Positions 19,730 through 30,911 of a stretch of 64,000 nt of DNA are shown one piece after another; the first letter of the stretch is position 1, and each line of letters opens with the position of its first letter. A model generated the notes under the pieces. The model had not been told where the DNA came from. It did not search any database and saw nothing but the letters and a program-made list of their open reading frames with translations. The translations under genes were made by a program, and so were the position numbers. Source of the DNA: Tritrichomonas foetus (Eukaryota; Parabasalia; Tritrichomonadida; Tritrichomonadidae); NCBI GenBank assembly GCA_001839685.1, contig MLAK01000002.1, positions 54,251-118,250 of the forward strand, read 5' to 3'.

Positions 19730-21151
19730 ATGGACCTACGCGTCGGCTCTAAATACCGCCTGAAGAAGCGTATTGGTGCTGGCAGCTTCGGCGAAATTTA
19801 CGCAGGAGAAAACGTGACAACCCACGAAGAAGTAGCAATTAAACTCGAACCAGCGAGAACTCGACCGCCGCAACTCATGACAGAGTCAAAAATATACAAA
19901 TCGCTTAGTGGTGGAACGGGAATTCCATCAATTAAATGGTACGGCGTTGAAGGCGATTACAACGTCCTCGTTATCGAATTACTCGGAAAATCAATCGAAG
20001 ATTTATTCGTTTCCTGTCAAAGAAAGTTTACTCTCAAAACGGTTTTAATGCTGGCTGACCAGATGCTTTCGAGAATTGAATACATTCACAATAAAGGATT
20101 CGTCCATCGAGATATCAAACCAGACAACTTCATGATTGGCCTTGGAGGTCATTCAAACCAAGTCTACGCTATCGATTTTGGACTCTCGAAGAAATATCGA
20201 GATTCTCGGACACATCAGCATATTCCATTTCGCGAAGGAAAGCCATTCACCGGAACTGCCCGATATTCAAGTATAAATACACATCTTGGTTTCGAGCAAA
20301 GCCGGCGCGACGATATTGAATCTATCGCGTATATATTAATATATTTATTAAACGGCTCCCTGCCATGGATGGGCTTTCATGCTGAAAATAAGAAGCAGAA
20401 AATCGAAATGATTGGCGAAAAGAAACTCGCCAAAACCCCAGATATTCTTTGTCAGGGGCTTCCTTCAGAATTTTCCCTTTTTCTGACAGAAGCACGAAAA
20501 CTGGAATTTCCTGATCGGCCAGACTACAGCCTCTACAGGCAAATGTTTCGTGACCTATTCATTCGTGAAGGCTATACATATGACTCTAGATACGATTGGG
20601 TGATCCGCGCTCAGGCTGCTGCAATTTCGCCTTTTTCATTTGCGCCGGTTGGCGGACAGGCTTCAAAACACGAGAATGTTCAAGCACAGCAGGGTCAAAA
20701 CCAAGCCACTGCAGATAGCTCAGATGCAAATATTAATCATAATCATAATAATTCAAGTGTGAATAATAATTTGAATCAAAACTATTCGAATAATTTCTTA
20801 AGTAACAATGCACACAGTAACAATTTAAATAGTAACAATAATATTAATATGAACGGGTCGCAAGGACCAAGTAACGTCGGAGGAGGAAGGCCATCTTTAC
20901 AGATGCAGATGCACGTTCCTCAGCGACCAATGCAGCAGTCCTCGCAGCCACTCATAAATGCACATGTGCGGGCTCCAATCAGGGGAAACCTCAACAGGCC
21001 ATCACAGGCTCCACCAGTACCGAGAATGCCATCAAACTATGCCATTCAGGGATTCAACGGGAATATGCACCCACCTGCACGTGCAATGGGAGGGAATATC
21101 CCAAATTGGAGCAAGCCGCCCGCAAGAAGGCCAAATTTCGGACGCCCATAG
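19730..21151 (+). CDS. Casein kinase 1 (CK1 delta/epsilon-like) Ser/Thr kinase
   Basis: The start is set at 19730, where the protein begins [16 protein letters not shown] as in CK1 delta/epsilon; the in-frame ATG at 19598 would add 44 atypical residues. The 473-residue protein has glycine loop GAGSFGEIY (16-24), catalytic Lys in AIKLEP (about 38), [10 protein letters not shown] catalytic loop, DFG in [10 protein letters not shown], and [11 protein letters not shown] in place of APE, diagnostic for CK1. The C-terminal tail (about 300-473) is Asn/Gln/Pro-rich low complexity with NNNN runs and RP repeats, probably regulatory. CK1 phosphorylates primed acidic sites in signalling, cell-cycle and traffic proteins. 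GC content rises sharply at the chosen start, suggesting strong expression. Confidence 0.95.
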   Translation: MDLRVGSKYRLKKRIGAGSFGEIYAGENVTTHEEVAIKLEPARTRPPQLMTESKIYKSLSGGTGIPSIKWYGVEGDYNVLVIELLGKSIEDLFVSCQRKFTLKTVLMLADQMLSRIEYIHNKGFVHRDIKPDNFMIGLGGHSNQVYAIDFGLSKKYRDSRTHQHIPFREGKPFTGTARYSSINTHLGFEQSRRDDIESIAYILIYLLNGSLPWMGFHAENKKQKIEMIGEKKLAKTPDILCQGLPSEFSLFLTEARKLEFPDRPDYSLYRQMFRDLFIREGYTYDSRYDWVIRAQAAAISPFSFAPVGGQASKHENVQAQQGQNQATADSSDANINHNHNNSSVNNNLNQNYSNNFLSNNAHSNNLNSNNNINMNGSQGPSNVGGGRPSLQMQMHVPQRPMQQSSQPLINAHVRAPIRGNLNRPSQAPPVPRMPSNYAIQGFNGNMHPPARAMGGNIPNWSKPPARRPNFGRP

Positions 21152-21525
21152 AAATTGAATGAGAAAACTGCAGATATATATCTCTATCTATATCTAGACG
21201 TACATAGAGAGATATCTATCATAGTATTCTATGGGAGTTTGTATTTGTGTGATATTTTAAATTTATTTGGATCTGGAAAATGCCAATCAAGTGAATTCTT
21301 GAGGCAAGATCCTTTTTTTCGAATATATTTTTGTTAAAAATTAGATTTTTCAAGATTTTCTCCTTGTTTCAATTTTTGGAGAGACTTTTTTAGTTATGTC
21401 AACTTTCAAAGATAGTTCTCCAACAACTCATGAGTTGGTTCTCGAGGAATTTACAGCAATTTTAAAGCAAATGAGAGAAAAAAAGAAAAAAGAAAAGATA
21501 GAATTGATAATGAATAGTATCTGAT
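21152..21525. other. Intergenic between converging CK1 and BiP genes
   Basis: Holds an ATAT/CTAT-rich stretch after the kinase stop and a perfect 14-bp palindrome CAACTCATGAGTTG at 21424-21437. No gene; frames here are shadows or low complexity. Confidence 0.5.
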
Positions 21526-23487
21526 TTAGAGATCATCATGTTCCATTGTGTTTTCGTCGTCTGTTGTTGAGTCAGCTCCTGGTCCGCCTTCTGGTCCTCC
21601 TTGTGCGCCGCTGCCAATGAGTGGTGTGAGGGCATCTTGGAGTTCCTTGAATTTATCATCATAAACTTCCTTCTCTTCTCTTGGGTGTTCATCGAGCCAC
21701 TTGAGGCCTTCTGTAACAATTTCTGTGATCTTTTCCTTGTCTTCGGCTGAGAAGCGTTCGCTTGTCTTTTCGTCGTCGAGTTGTCCCTTGACACCGAAAA
21801 GATAGTTTTCGACACGGTTCTTAGCAACGACAGCTTGGCGGACGCGTTCATCTTCGTCCTTCATTTCTTCGGCCTTCTTGATAGCTTCTTCACGTTGAGC
21901 TTCAGAAAGACGTTGTTCTTGAGCGTTGATTGTGATTGATTCCTTAGCCTTTGTAGCCTTGTCTTCAGCTGAAACGAAGAGCATACCATTAGAGTCGATT
22001 TCGAATGTAACTTCGATTTGTGGAACACCGCGTGGGGCTGGTTTGATTCCCATAAGGTCGAATGAACCAAGTAAGTGGTTATCCTTTGTCATTGGACGTT
22101 CACCTTCGAAAACTTGGATTTTAACTTGTTCTTGGTTATCTTGGTAAGTTGTGAAGATCTTGCTCTTTGATGTTGGAACGCGGGAGTTTCTTGGGATGAG
22201 GGCTGTCATGACACCACCGACTGTTTCGATACCGAGTGTGAGTGGGTTGACGTTGAGGAGGATGACTTGGCCTGGATCTTCATCATCGGAAAGAACGGCG
22301 GCTTGGACGGCGGCTCCGTGAGCGACGGCTTCATCTGGGTTGATGTTCTTTGATGGTTCCTTTCCATCGAAGAAGTCACGAACCATTTGCTGAACCTTTG
22401 GAATACGTGTTGAACCACCGACAAGAACGATATCATCGATTTCTGTCTTTGAAAGGCCGGAATCCTTGATAACGTTTTGAACTGGGATCATTGTCTTACG
22501 GAAGAGGTCAGAGTTGAGCTCTTCGAATCTGGCACGTGTGAGTGTTTCGACGAAATCATCACCATCGTTGAAGTTTTCAATTTCGATTGTGACTTGGTGA
22601 AGTGATGAAAGGGCGTGCTTGGCTTTTTCGGCTTCGCGCTTAAGCTTGGAAATGGCCTTACGGTTCTTGCTTGGATCCTTTCCTGTCTTGCGTTGGTAAG
22701 CCTTACGGAGATATTCGATTGTACGATCGTCGAAATCTTCACCACCGAGGTGAGTATCACCGTTTGTGGCAAGAACTTCAAAGAGGCCATCTTCGACTGA
22801 AAGAACTGAAACATCGAATGTACCACCACCAAGATCGAAAACTAAGATCTTCTTGGATCCCTTTTGGTTGAGTCCGTAGGCAAGGGAGGCGGCTGTTGGT
22901 TCGTTGAGGATACGAACGACGTTGAGACCTGAGATTGTACCAGCATCGATTGTTGCCTTACGTTGGGCATCGTTGAAATAAGCTGGAACTGTGATAACGG
23001 CGTTCTTGACTGGGCGGCCGAGGTAATCTTCAGCGATTTGCTTCATCTTGGCGAGAATCATGGCTGAAATTTCTTCTGGGGAGAAGAGTTTGGTTTCACC
23101 CTTGAATTCAACTTGAACGTATGGGCGGTTATCTTGGTTAACAACCTTATATGGAAGACGTTTGAGTTCATCTTGCAAGGCTTTATCGGAGTAACGAAGA
23201 CCCATTAAACGTTTGACTGAGAATACTGTATTTGTTGGGTTGATTGTCATTTGGTGCTTGGCGGCATCACCAACAAGACGTTCACTTTCACCGAATGAAA
23301 CAACTGATGGTGTGATACGTGAACCGGCTTCGTTGGCGATGATATCAACTTTCCCGTTTTGGTAAATGGCGACACAGGAGTATGTGGTACCAAGATCGAT
23401 ACCAATAACTGTTCCCATCTTTTCTTGCTTTGGTTCTGTGGTATCCTCTTCACAGAAGCAGAGGATGCTTAAGAGAAACAAAAACAT
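21526..23487 (-). CDS. ER Hsp70 chaperone (BiP/GRP78-like)
   Basis: 653 residues. A short N-terminal hydrophobic signal (about 1-12) ends in an acidic linker before [11 protein letters not shown] (about 29-39), the ATPase start. Other Hsp70 signatures follow: [16 protein letters not shown] phosphate motif, [14 protein letters not shown], and a peptide-binding domain with the [10 protein letters not shown] linker region, then the helical lid. It folds secretory proteins in the ER using ATP. The C-terminus is MEHDDL: an HDEL-like position, but with Asp where ER-retention signals carry Glu. Codon use is GC-biased compared with neighbours, as in highly expressed genes. The start is the only Met before the signal; the ATG follows a tandem Inr. 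Many frames on both strands here are shadows. Confidence 0.95.
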   Translation of the reverse strand: MFLFLLSILCFCEEDTTEPKQEKMGTVIGIDLGTTYSCVAIYQNGKVDIIANEAGSRITPSVVSFGESERLVGDAAKHQMTINPTNTVFSVKRLMGLRYSDKALQDELKRLPYKVVNQDNRPYVQVEFKGETKLFSPEEISAMILAKMKQIAEDYLGRPVKNAVITVPAYFNDAQRKATIDAGTISGLNVVRILNEPTAASLAYGLNQKGSKKILVFDLGGGTFDVSVLSVEDGLFEVLATNGDTHLGGEDFDDRTIEYLRKAYQRKTGKDPSKNRKAISKLKREAEKAKHALSSLHQVTIEIENFNDGDDFVETLTRARFEELNSDLFRKTMIPVQNVIKDSGLSKTEIDDIVLVGGSTRIPKVQQMVRDFFDGKEPSKNINPDEAVAHGAAVQAAVLSDDEDPGQVILLNVNPLTLGIETVGGVMTALIPRNSRVPTSKSKIFTTYQDNQEQVKIQVFEGERPMTKDNHLLGSFDLMGIKPAPRGVPQIEVTFEIDSNGMLFVSAEDKATKAKESITINAQEQRLSEAQREEAIKKAEEMKDEDERVRQAVVAKNRVENYLFGVKGQLDDEKTSERFSAEDKEKITEIVTEGLKWLDEHPREEKEVYDDKFKELQDALTPLIGSGAQGGPEGGPGADSTTDDENTMEHDDL

Positions 23488-23490
23488 TTT

Positions 23491-23500
23491 TGTGATGTGA
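23491..23500 (-). promoter_or_regulatory. Tandem Inr of the BiP gene (sense TCACATCACA)
   Basis: Two overlapping TCAYW matches 5 bases apart, ending 3 bases before the ATG on the gene's strand. The same arrangement stands before the Hsp20 and dehydrogenase genes. Confidence 0.6.
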
Positions 23501-23506
23501 CCAAAA

Positions 23507-23588
23507 AGTAGCCGGGCTACTTATCTATCAGGTGGCCGGCCAAACTGCCGGGCCTTTCAATTTTCAATTAATTTTACTTGGTCGGCCA
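23507..23588. promoter_or_regulatory. GC-rich palindrome cluster upstream of BiP
   Basis: An island of GC in AT-rich DNA. AGTAGCCGGGCTACT (23507-23521) is a 7-bp stem around one base. TGGCCGGCCA (23533-23542) is a perfect palindrome and TGGTCGGCCA (23579-23588) is a one-base variant. GCCGGGCC (23547-23554) shares GCCGGGC with the first element. So two word types occur twice each within 82 bases, 20-101 bases before the start codon, in a layout suited to dimeric regulators. Confidence 0.6.
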
Positions 23589-24325
23589 TAAAAAGACTCA
23601 ATTATTTTGATTATTTCAGAAAAATCAATGGAAAGTCAGTTATTCTTGATTGGTATACCAATTCCCGATTCCTATCCGTAATCAGCATTTTAAAACATCG
23701 AATTTGCACGACCATGATGCACAACAATGAGCACCGACGTTCTAGTCACGAAAAACTACAGCTACTCTCATCGTTCCAAAATATTCAATAATTATTTGTT
23801 TATTCAAAATGGAAATTTTTCGATAAATGTACAATTAACATACTTTTAAAAAACGGGAAGTATTAAAATATTCCAGGAAAATTAAGTATTTCAAAATTAT
23901 CGATTTTTTTCCTCAATTGACAAATTGACGTTAATTTGACCTTCAGTTCAGTTTTTGATAAATGAAGACATTATCTCAAGATTTTTGAAATTCATCATCC
24001 AATAATTTGCATGTTTATCAACAAATGTGATCTATATATTTTTCTGAATAAGTTCATTCATTTTTGTCCCCTTCGTTAACATTTTATCGATGGTATCAAT
24101 ATCGAATAATATTGATCTGTGAAAAAATGCTTCATGATGGAAAAATTAATCAAGTTTTATATTCCTTTCGTTAAATTTCTATTTTTTTCCAAATGCGTTT
24201 GAAAAGTAATATTTCTCAATTATTCAAATCCGATTCTTCCCTTTTTATGTCAATGTCAAGCATTTTTATCGATTCTGAGCGGCTGTGGTGCGCATAAACA
24301 ATGCATTAATTATCGTAATTTATAT
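23589..24325. other. Intergenic upstream of BiP
   Basis: AT-rich sequence with no supported gene or RNA. It ends at the inverted-repeat element. Confidence 0.5.
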
Positions 24326-24661
24326 ATGTCTGGGTGACTTGATCTCCCGAATACAATTTACATCACCGATGCCAGCAATTCAAAACTAACAAAAATGTAA
24401 CTCACCAACACTCACCAATTCCCGATTTCTATTTTTCAAAAATTCACCATCTCGAAACTCAGCCCCCATTTTACCCTTATTATAGCTTTTATTTTTCCCG
24501 GGAAATTTTTTAGTCGTTATTTTATTTCATACATGAAAATTTGATGATTTCATTAATTTTTCAATAAATTTCGTTGTTTTTTCATTTATTGATTTTCATT
24601 AAATTTGAATTGTTGGTGTCAGTGATGTAAATATATTAGGGTGATCCAATCACCCAAACAT
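24326..24661. mobile_element. MITE-like element with long terminal inverted repeats
   Basis: The ends at 24326-24385 and 24606-24661 are inverted copies, roughly 80% identical over about 55-60 bases with one gap. The shared outer core is ATGTYTGGGTGA and the shared inner cores are TTTACATCAC and CAATTCAAA. The right end also contains a self-complementary GGGTGATCCAATCACCC. About 220 AT-rich bases without coding capacity lie between. The layout is that of a non-autonomous DNA transposon; AT-rich flanks (TATAT on one side, AATATAT on the other) prevent a clean target-duplication call. Confidence 0.6.
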
Positions 24662-24903
24662 AATATATCAATTTTTTGTAACTTCCATACAATTAACCCG
24701 ATTGATTAGTTAAGATGTTGTCTAACTATAGCTAAGTACAACTCATTACAAAGACTTGAAATAAAAATTCATAAAATATAATTTTTTTTTTTTTTTCTTT
24801 CTCCTGACAGTAAAATTCAAATAAAAATAAAATATTTCTAGATATAACAAAAGGCAGGGTTAGCCGAAACAACATTTACATAACAAACAAGAAGAAGCGA
24901 GAA

Positions 24904-25536
24904 TTAAAAGAATGAGTCATCACTGGGTTTTTTCCTTCCTCTTTTCCAAATGCATGGAAGTGCTGCTGTTGACGGTTCTCCAGGGGAGATTTGTTGAGGC
25001 ATGCTGAATCTCTGATTTTTGATAATGTCGCCATTATTTGTTAAGTTCATGAATCTTTTCAGGAGTCGGCGATGCGACGATACGTTTCCTTCAATTTTAT
25101 TATAAAACTGGTCGCGCAGTCTCGCGGACTCCACTGCTGTTTTTGGATCTGCAAGTTCTTCGACAACCTGCTGGAGGGACTCTGGGTCGGGCTTCTGGCC
25201 ATACAGTTGGAAGAGCTGCCGCGTGTGCTCGTGAAGTTGATAGAGAGTCGGGAAATGAGAAATTCCGACATTTTTACTGTTTTTTTCGGGCGATTTCCTG
25301 TCCGCTTCCCTTTTTTGAGGGATTATGTGTATTTCGTCGCCTTTGTTAATATGATAGAATTTGAATGAAAAACTTGGAAATAAAACTTCCCAATTATTTA
25401 GCAAAATTAACGGATTTGTTGATGAAACTTGGTCTTCAGAAGAAATTAGGATATTTAATGGATCTAACTCGCGCACGGTAATGGTCTGAGGGTCATTATT
25501 TGCATAGCGTAGAACGATTTCAAGTTGCTCCTCCAT
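24904..25536 (-). CDS. Putative ubiquitin-like-fold protein, function unknown
   Basis: 210 residues. The first 75 residues alternate short strands (QLEIVLRYANN, TITVRELDPLNILI, SFKFYHINKGDEIHIIPQ) in the pattern of a ubiquitin-like beta-grasp domain, followed by a charged linker (about 76-90), a helical segment (about 95-170) and a basic C-terminal tail with KRGRKK, a possible nuclear signal. Plus-strand frames over it are shadows. The beta-grasp reading is inference from strand pattern and should be tested by structure prediction. No enzyme motif is visible. Confidence 0.7.
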   Translation of the reverse strand: MEEQLEIVLRYANNDPQTITVRELDPLNILISSEDQVSSTNPLILLNNWEVLFPSFSFKFYHINKGDEIHIIPQKREADRKSPEKNSKNVGISHFPTLYQLHEHTRQLFQLYGQKPDPESLQQVVEELADPKTAVESARLRDQFYNKIEGNVSSHRRLLKRFMNLTNNGDIIKNQRFSMPQQISPGEPSTAALPCIWKRGRKKPSDDSFF

Positions 25537-25974
25537 TAGATTTTCGGTTTCGCCTCAACTTTTTGACATTGTTATGAAAAAGTCGATGAAATTTTATAAG
25601 ATTGAGAAAAATTATAGAAATATTTCTTTTAAAATATTAAATACGAAAATCTTGGAGTGAATTTTCAATATTATTCAGAAATAATGAAAATTTATTTTCA
25701 AATTTCAATGTCAAAATAGTCAATTTTATTTGAAAAATTCTATCAACTATACCTGAAAATTGTATAAACTATACAAATTCACTTTATTCCGTATGGTTTA
25801 GCGAAATTTGTGAGAATTGAATAAAAACACATCAAAAAAAAAACTTTCAAAAATTTGTTCTCGGAAGTTGATACAAAAATTGGATTTAGTTGAGGAAAAC
25901 GTGGTGTAAAAAGGCAAATAATAAACGGTCGCTGATTCTCGAATCTAAATTAAAAATCACATATCTATCAATCA
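25537..25974. other. Shared promoter region between divergent genes
   Basis: 438 bases between start codons. Contains GAAAAAGTC near 25575, CAAAAAGTTG on the minus strand just before the 25536 start, and the M3 core at 25923-25930. Confidence 0.5.
25923..25930 (-). promoter_or_regulatory. M3 motif (AAACGGTC on plus strand)
   Basis: Exact complement of GACCGTTT, 45-52 bases before the polyQ-gene ATG, in reverse orientation to that gene. Confidence 0.5.
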
Positions 25975-28900
25975 ATGGATCCATCAAATCTCGCAGTTGA
26001 TTCTGTGGTAGATACAGCACTAAATAGTAATAATAAATATATAAATTTTTGGAATGGATTTTCATATGAAGAAATAATTAATCTTCTTAAAATTATAAAG
26101 CAATTTGGCTGTTTTTCAATCGAAAAACACTTTAAGTTTAACTATTGTGATCCAATGTTACTTGCCTATGCGTTGATTAAATTCATCATTTCACTTCTAC
26201 CAGATGGAGAACGATCAAGTTTTAATAACTATTTAGAACAGCTATCTGCACAAGTTTCTTTAATAAAATATGCAGAAGAAGCAACCTCCAAAATTCCATC
26301 ACAAAATTTGATCCGATTATATCTGAATGGCAAAGCATCATCATTTTTATCATCAGCAATAAATTACGACAGTTTATATCGAGTTGGCATTTTTTTGGCC
26401 AACGAAAATATTGATTTTAAGTTTGGTGAGTCAATGTGCATTTATCCATCATGGTCTATTTATTCTGATTACATTTTAATTTATGAATTGTGTAGCCATG
26501 GGTTTGATGAATTCTCATATGTATTTGTCAATTTAGGTATTGATTCAACTTATCTCGATTTTTTACGAGATCGAAGAGATTTAATCATTTCTGAAATTTC
26601 ATGTTTTATTCCAAATGATTATTTAGTTTGTAAAAAAACGCTTTGTGGAATACTTCCCTTCATGGAAACACATCTTCCCAGACAATCTTATTTGACTAAG
26701 TCACAAATGAAGCATATCTTAAAATCTTTGTTTTTGTTTGGAATTCCCGAAGATATAATTAAATTTCAGGAACGATTAAAAATGACCTATATTGACTTTA
26801 ATGTCTTTTACGACTTTATATTGATGATTCATTTCGAAGTTTCTAAATTTGGAATCTCACCTCCACTTGCTTCTAATTTACCAAACTCAAAGCCACCTGA
26901 TTGGATTCCTGCATCAATATATCAAGCTTTATCTAATCAATTTACTTTTTTCGAATTAATCAGAAAAATTAATGTTCAAGAAAATGTGTTTAATTTTGAA
27001 CCTTGGGCAATTGCACCTTCATGGTGGGAAAGTAAACATGACCAGCAAATGATTATGATCATCCAGAATAATGGGTTCTTGCAATTATCAGCTTTCATGC
27101 TGATAAAATATTTGAAAAATGACATACGATATATAAAATTGAGAAAAAAAGAGAAACTAGTTCTTTCGCTATCATTTTATGAGCTTGGCGATTTATCATT
27201 TTTAACAAGTATTCACACTATTATGGTTAGAGTTTGTGAAATCTTAAAAATCTCTAATCTTGGAAATTACGAAATGGCTCTCTCTAATAATAGAGTTAAT
27301 TTAATGAATAAAAAGAAAGAAATCTACCAAATAGTAAAAAAAAATTTCGAAAATGATTTAAGAGTAAATATAGTTTCAGAAGCAATTAACAATGAAAAAG
27401 AAAGTGCTCATGTTGTCGCCATAGATAATATGCCAAATCATACTTCAAAGCAGTCGAACATTGATGATAATTATAAGAGTCAAAGTATTACATCTTCATC
27501 ATTTTTTAAAAATTTCACAGATTTATTTCATCGATTGGTTCAACCAAAGAAAAAAGATAATGATGATGATGACACGAAACAACAAGAAATTGTGCTGAAA
27601 GATGAAGTCAAACTAAATAAACCAAATTCAAATCTAGATCATCAACCGAAGTTATGGGAACTAAATCCTTCACTATTCGAGCATAACAATTCATTGACCA
27701 TGGTAAATAGTGATGTAAAAGAATTACATAATGAATTTAATACAGATATTAAAGAAAAAAATACCATAATGAACCCAAATAATGATTTACTAACATATCC
27801 TGAAAAAATCAATATAATTCCACAATCATCTGAACAACAAAGAACACAAAAACAATTCTCAAAACAACAAAATATATCAGAAAAACCATTTGGATTTCAG
27901 CAATATTTATTACAACAACAACAGCAACAACAGCAACAACAACAAACTTTGCAGCAACAACAACAACAACAGCAACAACANNNNNNNNNNNNNNNNNNNN
28001 NNNNNNNNNNNNNNNNNNNNNNNNNNNNNNNNNNNNNNNNCAACAACAGCAACAACAACAAACTTTGCAGCAGCAACAACAACAAACGTTGCAACAACAG
28101 CAGCAACAGCAGAATCAACAACACTCTTTACAACAACAACAACCAACTCACAATTATGCTATTAAAAATTTCAATTATAGAAGTAATGACAATTCCCTTA
28201 CACAAAATAAATTTACCAAAAATTCAATAAATAGAAAGAGCTCTAATTGTTCTTCTTCATCCAAATCACAATCTCATACATACACACCATCTACTGCAAC
28301 TGATTATTATGCGAGTAAACACCCCAGAAAGAAAACACAGCCAATAACTCAATTAAATATAGTAACTCGTTCCAGAAAATCGAAATCTCCTGTAACTTTA
28401 AGAAACGATTCAAAAACAGATCATGGTGAAAATCCCTTTCCTTATTCTCCTCCTAATAATTCACCAATAGATCACAATGATACAAATATATTAAGGCCTG
28501 AGCCATTTTTGAAAAAATTTGATCTTAAAGCTCGTAATCATCAATATTCTTATATGTCAGAAAGTGACATCGATTATCGACGACAGAAGCCTAATCAACA
28601 TATGCCAACTGGTGATATGATTTCAATAGATGATTTGCTAGTATCCGATTCAATTGAACCTGATAATAATACATTCATATTATCCAAAAATTCTCAACGT
28701 CAAATTTTTTCACATCAATATTTTCAAGTCAATGAATTTATTGATATTTATTATAACAATCAAATTGTTGCAAAGGTACCAAATGGTTTTACTACGACCA
28801 AGATTATATTTAATAATGAAGAAGCCTTAATGATAACATTAAGTGTATCTTTAAAAACTGAATCACACTGCATTTTTCAACTTGAATCAAAGACAGAGCC

Positions 28901-29078
28901 AATAGCCACTTTTGCTTCTGGCAATTTCGTGGATTTAATTCGACAGTTCGAAGAGTTTATTGATACAAATAAACAAAAAGATCCACTGTTTCCAACTTTT
29001 CCAAAAAACAAATCAATTTTTCATTTCTTTGACATTAATTTATGGAATATTGAAGGGAATAAAGCAGTTTTTGCTTAA
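25975..29078 (+). CDS. Large polyglutamine protein, interrupted by an assembly gap
   Basis: The frame before the gap (25975-27980) and the frame after it (28041-29078) both read glutamine at the gap edges but lie in different phases, so this is one gene with a wrongly sized 60-N gap. The N-terminal 440 residues are helical with aromatic motifs (FWNGFSYEEIINLLKIIKQFG and APSWWESKHDQQMIMIIQNNGF) that recall SANT-like units in CHD remodellers, a weak similarity. A Gln stretch with Thr-Leu interruptions crosses the gap; the C-terminal 340 residues are Ser/Asn-rich, then end in a folded-looking strand/helix domain of about 120 residues. A nuclear role is possible. No catalytic motif seen. Confidence 0.8.
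27981..28040. other. Assembly gap (60 N) inside a CAA/CAG repeat
   Basis: Both sides carry (CAA/CAG)n broken by ACTTTGCAG units, so the gap is probably a collapsed tandem repeat. Its true length should be 1 more than a multiple of 3 to join the flanking frames. Confidence 0.9.
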
Positions 29079-30242
29079 TCAACAATTGTTTTTATAAAAT
29101 ATGTTTTCGTGAAAAACTTTTTTATTTTGGCTGACTAAGTTTGAATTTACCTTTAATTAATGAATTGAATTTCCAGATTTAAACAGTCAGAAACTATTTC
29201 CTTGTGAATTAAGTGTCTTTCATAGCAAACGACATTTTTCTTACATTTGATAAATCTCATAGAACAAATGTTTCACTACCCTCATTCAAGCAATCCGCTC
29301 TTGTAATACAAATTTATAGACCATTTTCTTTCATGTTTAATTTCATCATTTGATGAATCAAAAACAAGGGCAAGAAAACGAGCCAAATTGATAAATTTTG
29401 GTTTTTGAGAAATTTCATTAATAGGATAGTATAAATACGTCATGGAGATGCAATTGGTATCATTGAATTCAATATATTCGATTGAATCCAACCTTATATT
29501 CACTTTCAGGTTTGTTCATAAATACAAAGAAATCAAATCCTTATCTGGCATCTATTAATTTCAATCTTCTCAAAAGCAATATCAGAAAAATTCTGCAAAA
29601 TCACTGTCACAATATATCACCAAAGCTTCGTAGTCAAGAAACAATGGAACACCTTAATGAAATAGACAATTTTCTAATTATCTAAACACTTTGCCAATGT
29701 CACACTTTTGAGGAAAGACCAAAAGCAAATGAATGATTTTACAAAGCAGAGTAGTTTTCGAAAGACACATAATTGAAACAAGTATTAAAGAAGATCTGAT
29801 GCTTCATTTTAAAATAAAAGGCATAATTTTTGACTACACTGTCAAACTCAATATTATGAATGAAAATACTAATGAAATCATACTGATGCAGGCTCAGAAT
29901 TTTTCCACAACATTTTTTATATCATTAAAAGAAATCCATCAAACTCCATTTCCAGAGAAGGAAACACTGGATTTTCGCTCATTAAGGGGGCAATGAAAAT
30001 GAAAACTTGCCATGAAGATGATTTCTTCTTAAAGAGATGATCAAAATGCATTCAATTTAATAATGACGATAGTTAAATTCTCAATTATTTTATATAAAAA
30101 AATGTGAATATCTTCATAACTCGAAAGAATTAATTTTTTATTATATTATTTATTTTTGCATTAGTATAAATTGATATATTCCATAAACAACAGATCTAAT
30201 TTTTCCGAGTTTTCATTCTTTTGTGATTTCGAAAAATCATTT

Positions 30243-30250
30243 AACCGTTT
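30243..30250 (+). promoter_or_regulatory. M3 motif of the L38 gene (AACCGTTT)
   Basis: Fits DRCSGYTD, 32-39 bases before the ATG and about 25 bases before the M5 element, the known M3 plus M5 pairing. Confidence 0.65.
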
Positions 30251-30272
30251 TTGTAAACTTCAGAAAGTCCGG

Positions 30273-30277
30273 CCTTT
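30273..30277 (+). promoter_or_regulatory. M5 initiator (CCTTT) of the L38 gene
   Basis: In trichomonads transcription from M5 starts at the second C, here 30274, giving an 8-base leader. Confidence 0.6.
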
Positions 30278-30281
30278 TCAC

Positions 30282-30506
30282 ATGCCGAAATCAGTCAGCG
30301 CTCCCAAGAAATTCCTCGAACTTGTCAACCGCTCTGATGCCAAATGGGTTAAGATTAAGAAGGTTTCAGCCGATGTTACCAAATTCAAGCTTAGGACAAC
30401 CAAGTATCTTTACACATTAACAATCAAACAACCAAAATTCACTCAACTCGTTACAGAGTCAATTCCTCAAGGTCTCGAAGTTATCTACCTTGACAAAAGG
30501 GAGTAA
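30282..30506 (+). CDS. RPL38: 60S ribosomal protein L38 (eL38)
   Basis: 74 residues, the normal length. The start is the ATG at 30282 (MPKSVSAPKKFLEL), matching the family's N-terminus; the frame is open upstream, but that part is unlike L38. Family features include NRSDAKWVKIKK, FKLRTTKYLYTLTI and QGLEV near the end. It is a surface protein of the large subunit. The promoter is a textbook trichomonad pairing of an upstream M3 with an M5 initiator and an 8-base leader. The stop overlaps TAAAT, a likely poly(A) signal. Confidence 0.95.
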   Translation: MPKSVSAPKKFLELVNRSDAKWVKIKKVSADVTKFKLRTTKYLYTLTIKQPKFTQLVTESIPQGLEVIYLDKRE

Positions 30507-30911
30507 ATAATTGGTATTATACACTTTCTTAAAATATGATTTGATTTTTATATCTCGTTATTGCAAACACACTTCAGAAAAAGAATCTAATGTATTCATT
30601 TCACCCGATTGATATCTATGAACGATTTTTTCGCTTAATATAGGTTATCATTATTCTATCATATCATATTTTTCTTCTTTTTGCTTTTTTATTATTTAAG
30701 TAATATAATAGCTAACTTTATTAATCTGATGTTTCTTTATCTATCCATTTTTGAAATCCTTTTATCATATTCGTCCAAATTTTGAACAAAAGAAGAAGAA
30801 GAAGGAAAGATTAAATTTTTCATATAAATCGTGAGTTTTCTTTTAAACATCATAATTAAATTAAAAAGTTTCATTCTTTTTCTTGAAGAGTCTTCATCCA
30901 AAAATATTATT
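30507..30911. other. Intergenic between converging genes
   Basis: No supported gene; the minus frame that runs through the region from 31048 is a shadow of the RhoGEF gene's 3' part. Confidence 0.5.

Larger units (their letters stand above)
29079..30281. other. 1.2-kb intergenic region before L38
   Basis: Only short frames (minus 29282-29503; plus 29482-29685 and 29733-29996) that overlap each other and lack recognisable domains. They may be remnants of a decayed gene, but I cannot show this. Confidence 0.4.

Noticed and set aside
23507..23521. Rho-independent-type terminator reading of the GC hairpin
   Set aside because: Eukaryotic context and position upstream of BiP make a promoter element more likely.
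29282..29996. Three small frames before L38 as genes
   Set aside because: They overlap on opposite strands, lack domains and have no supporting promoter motif.
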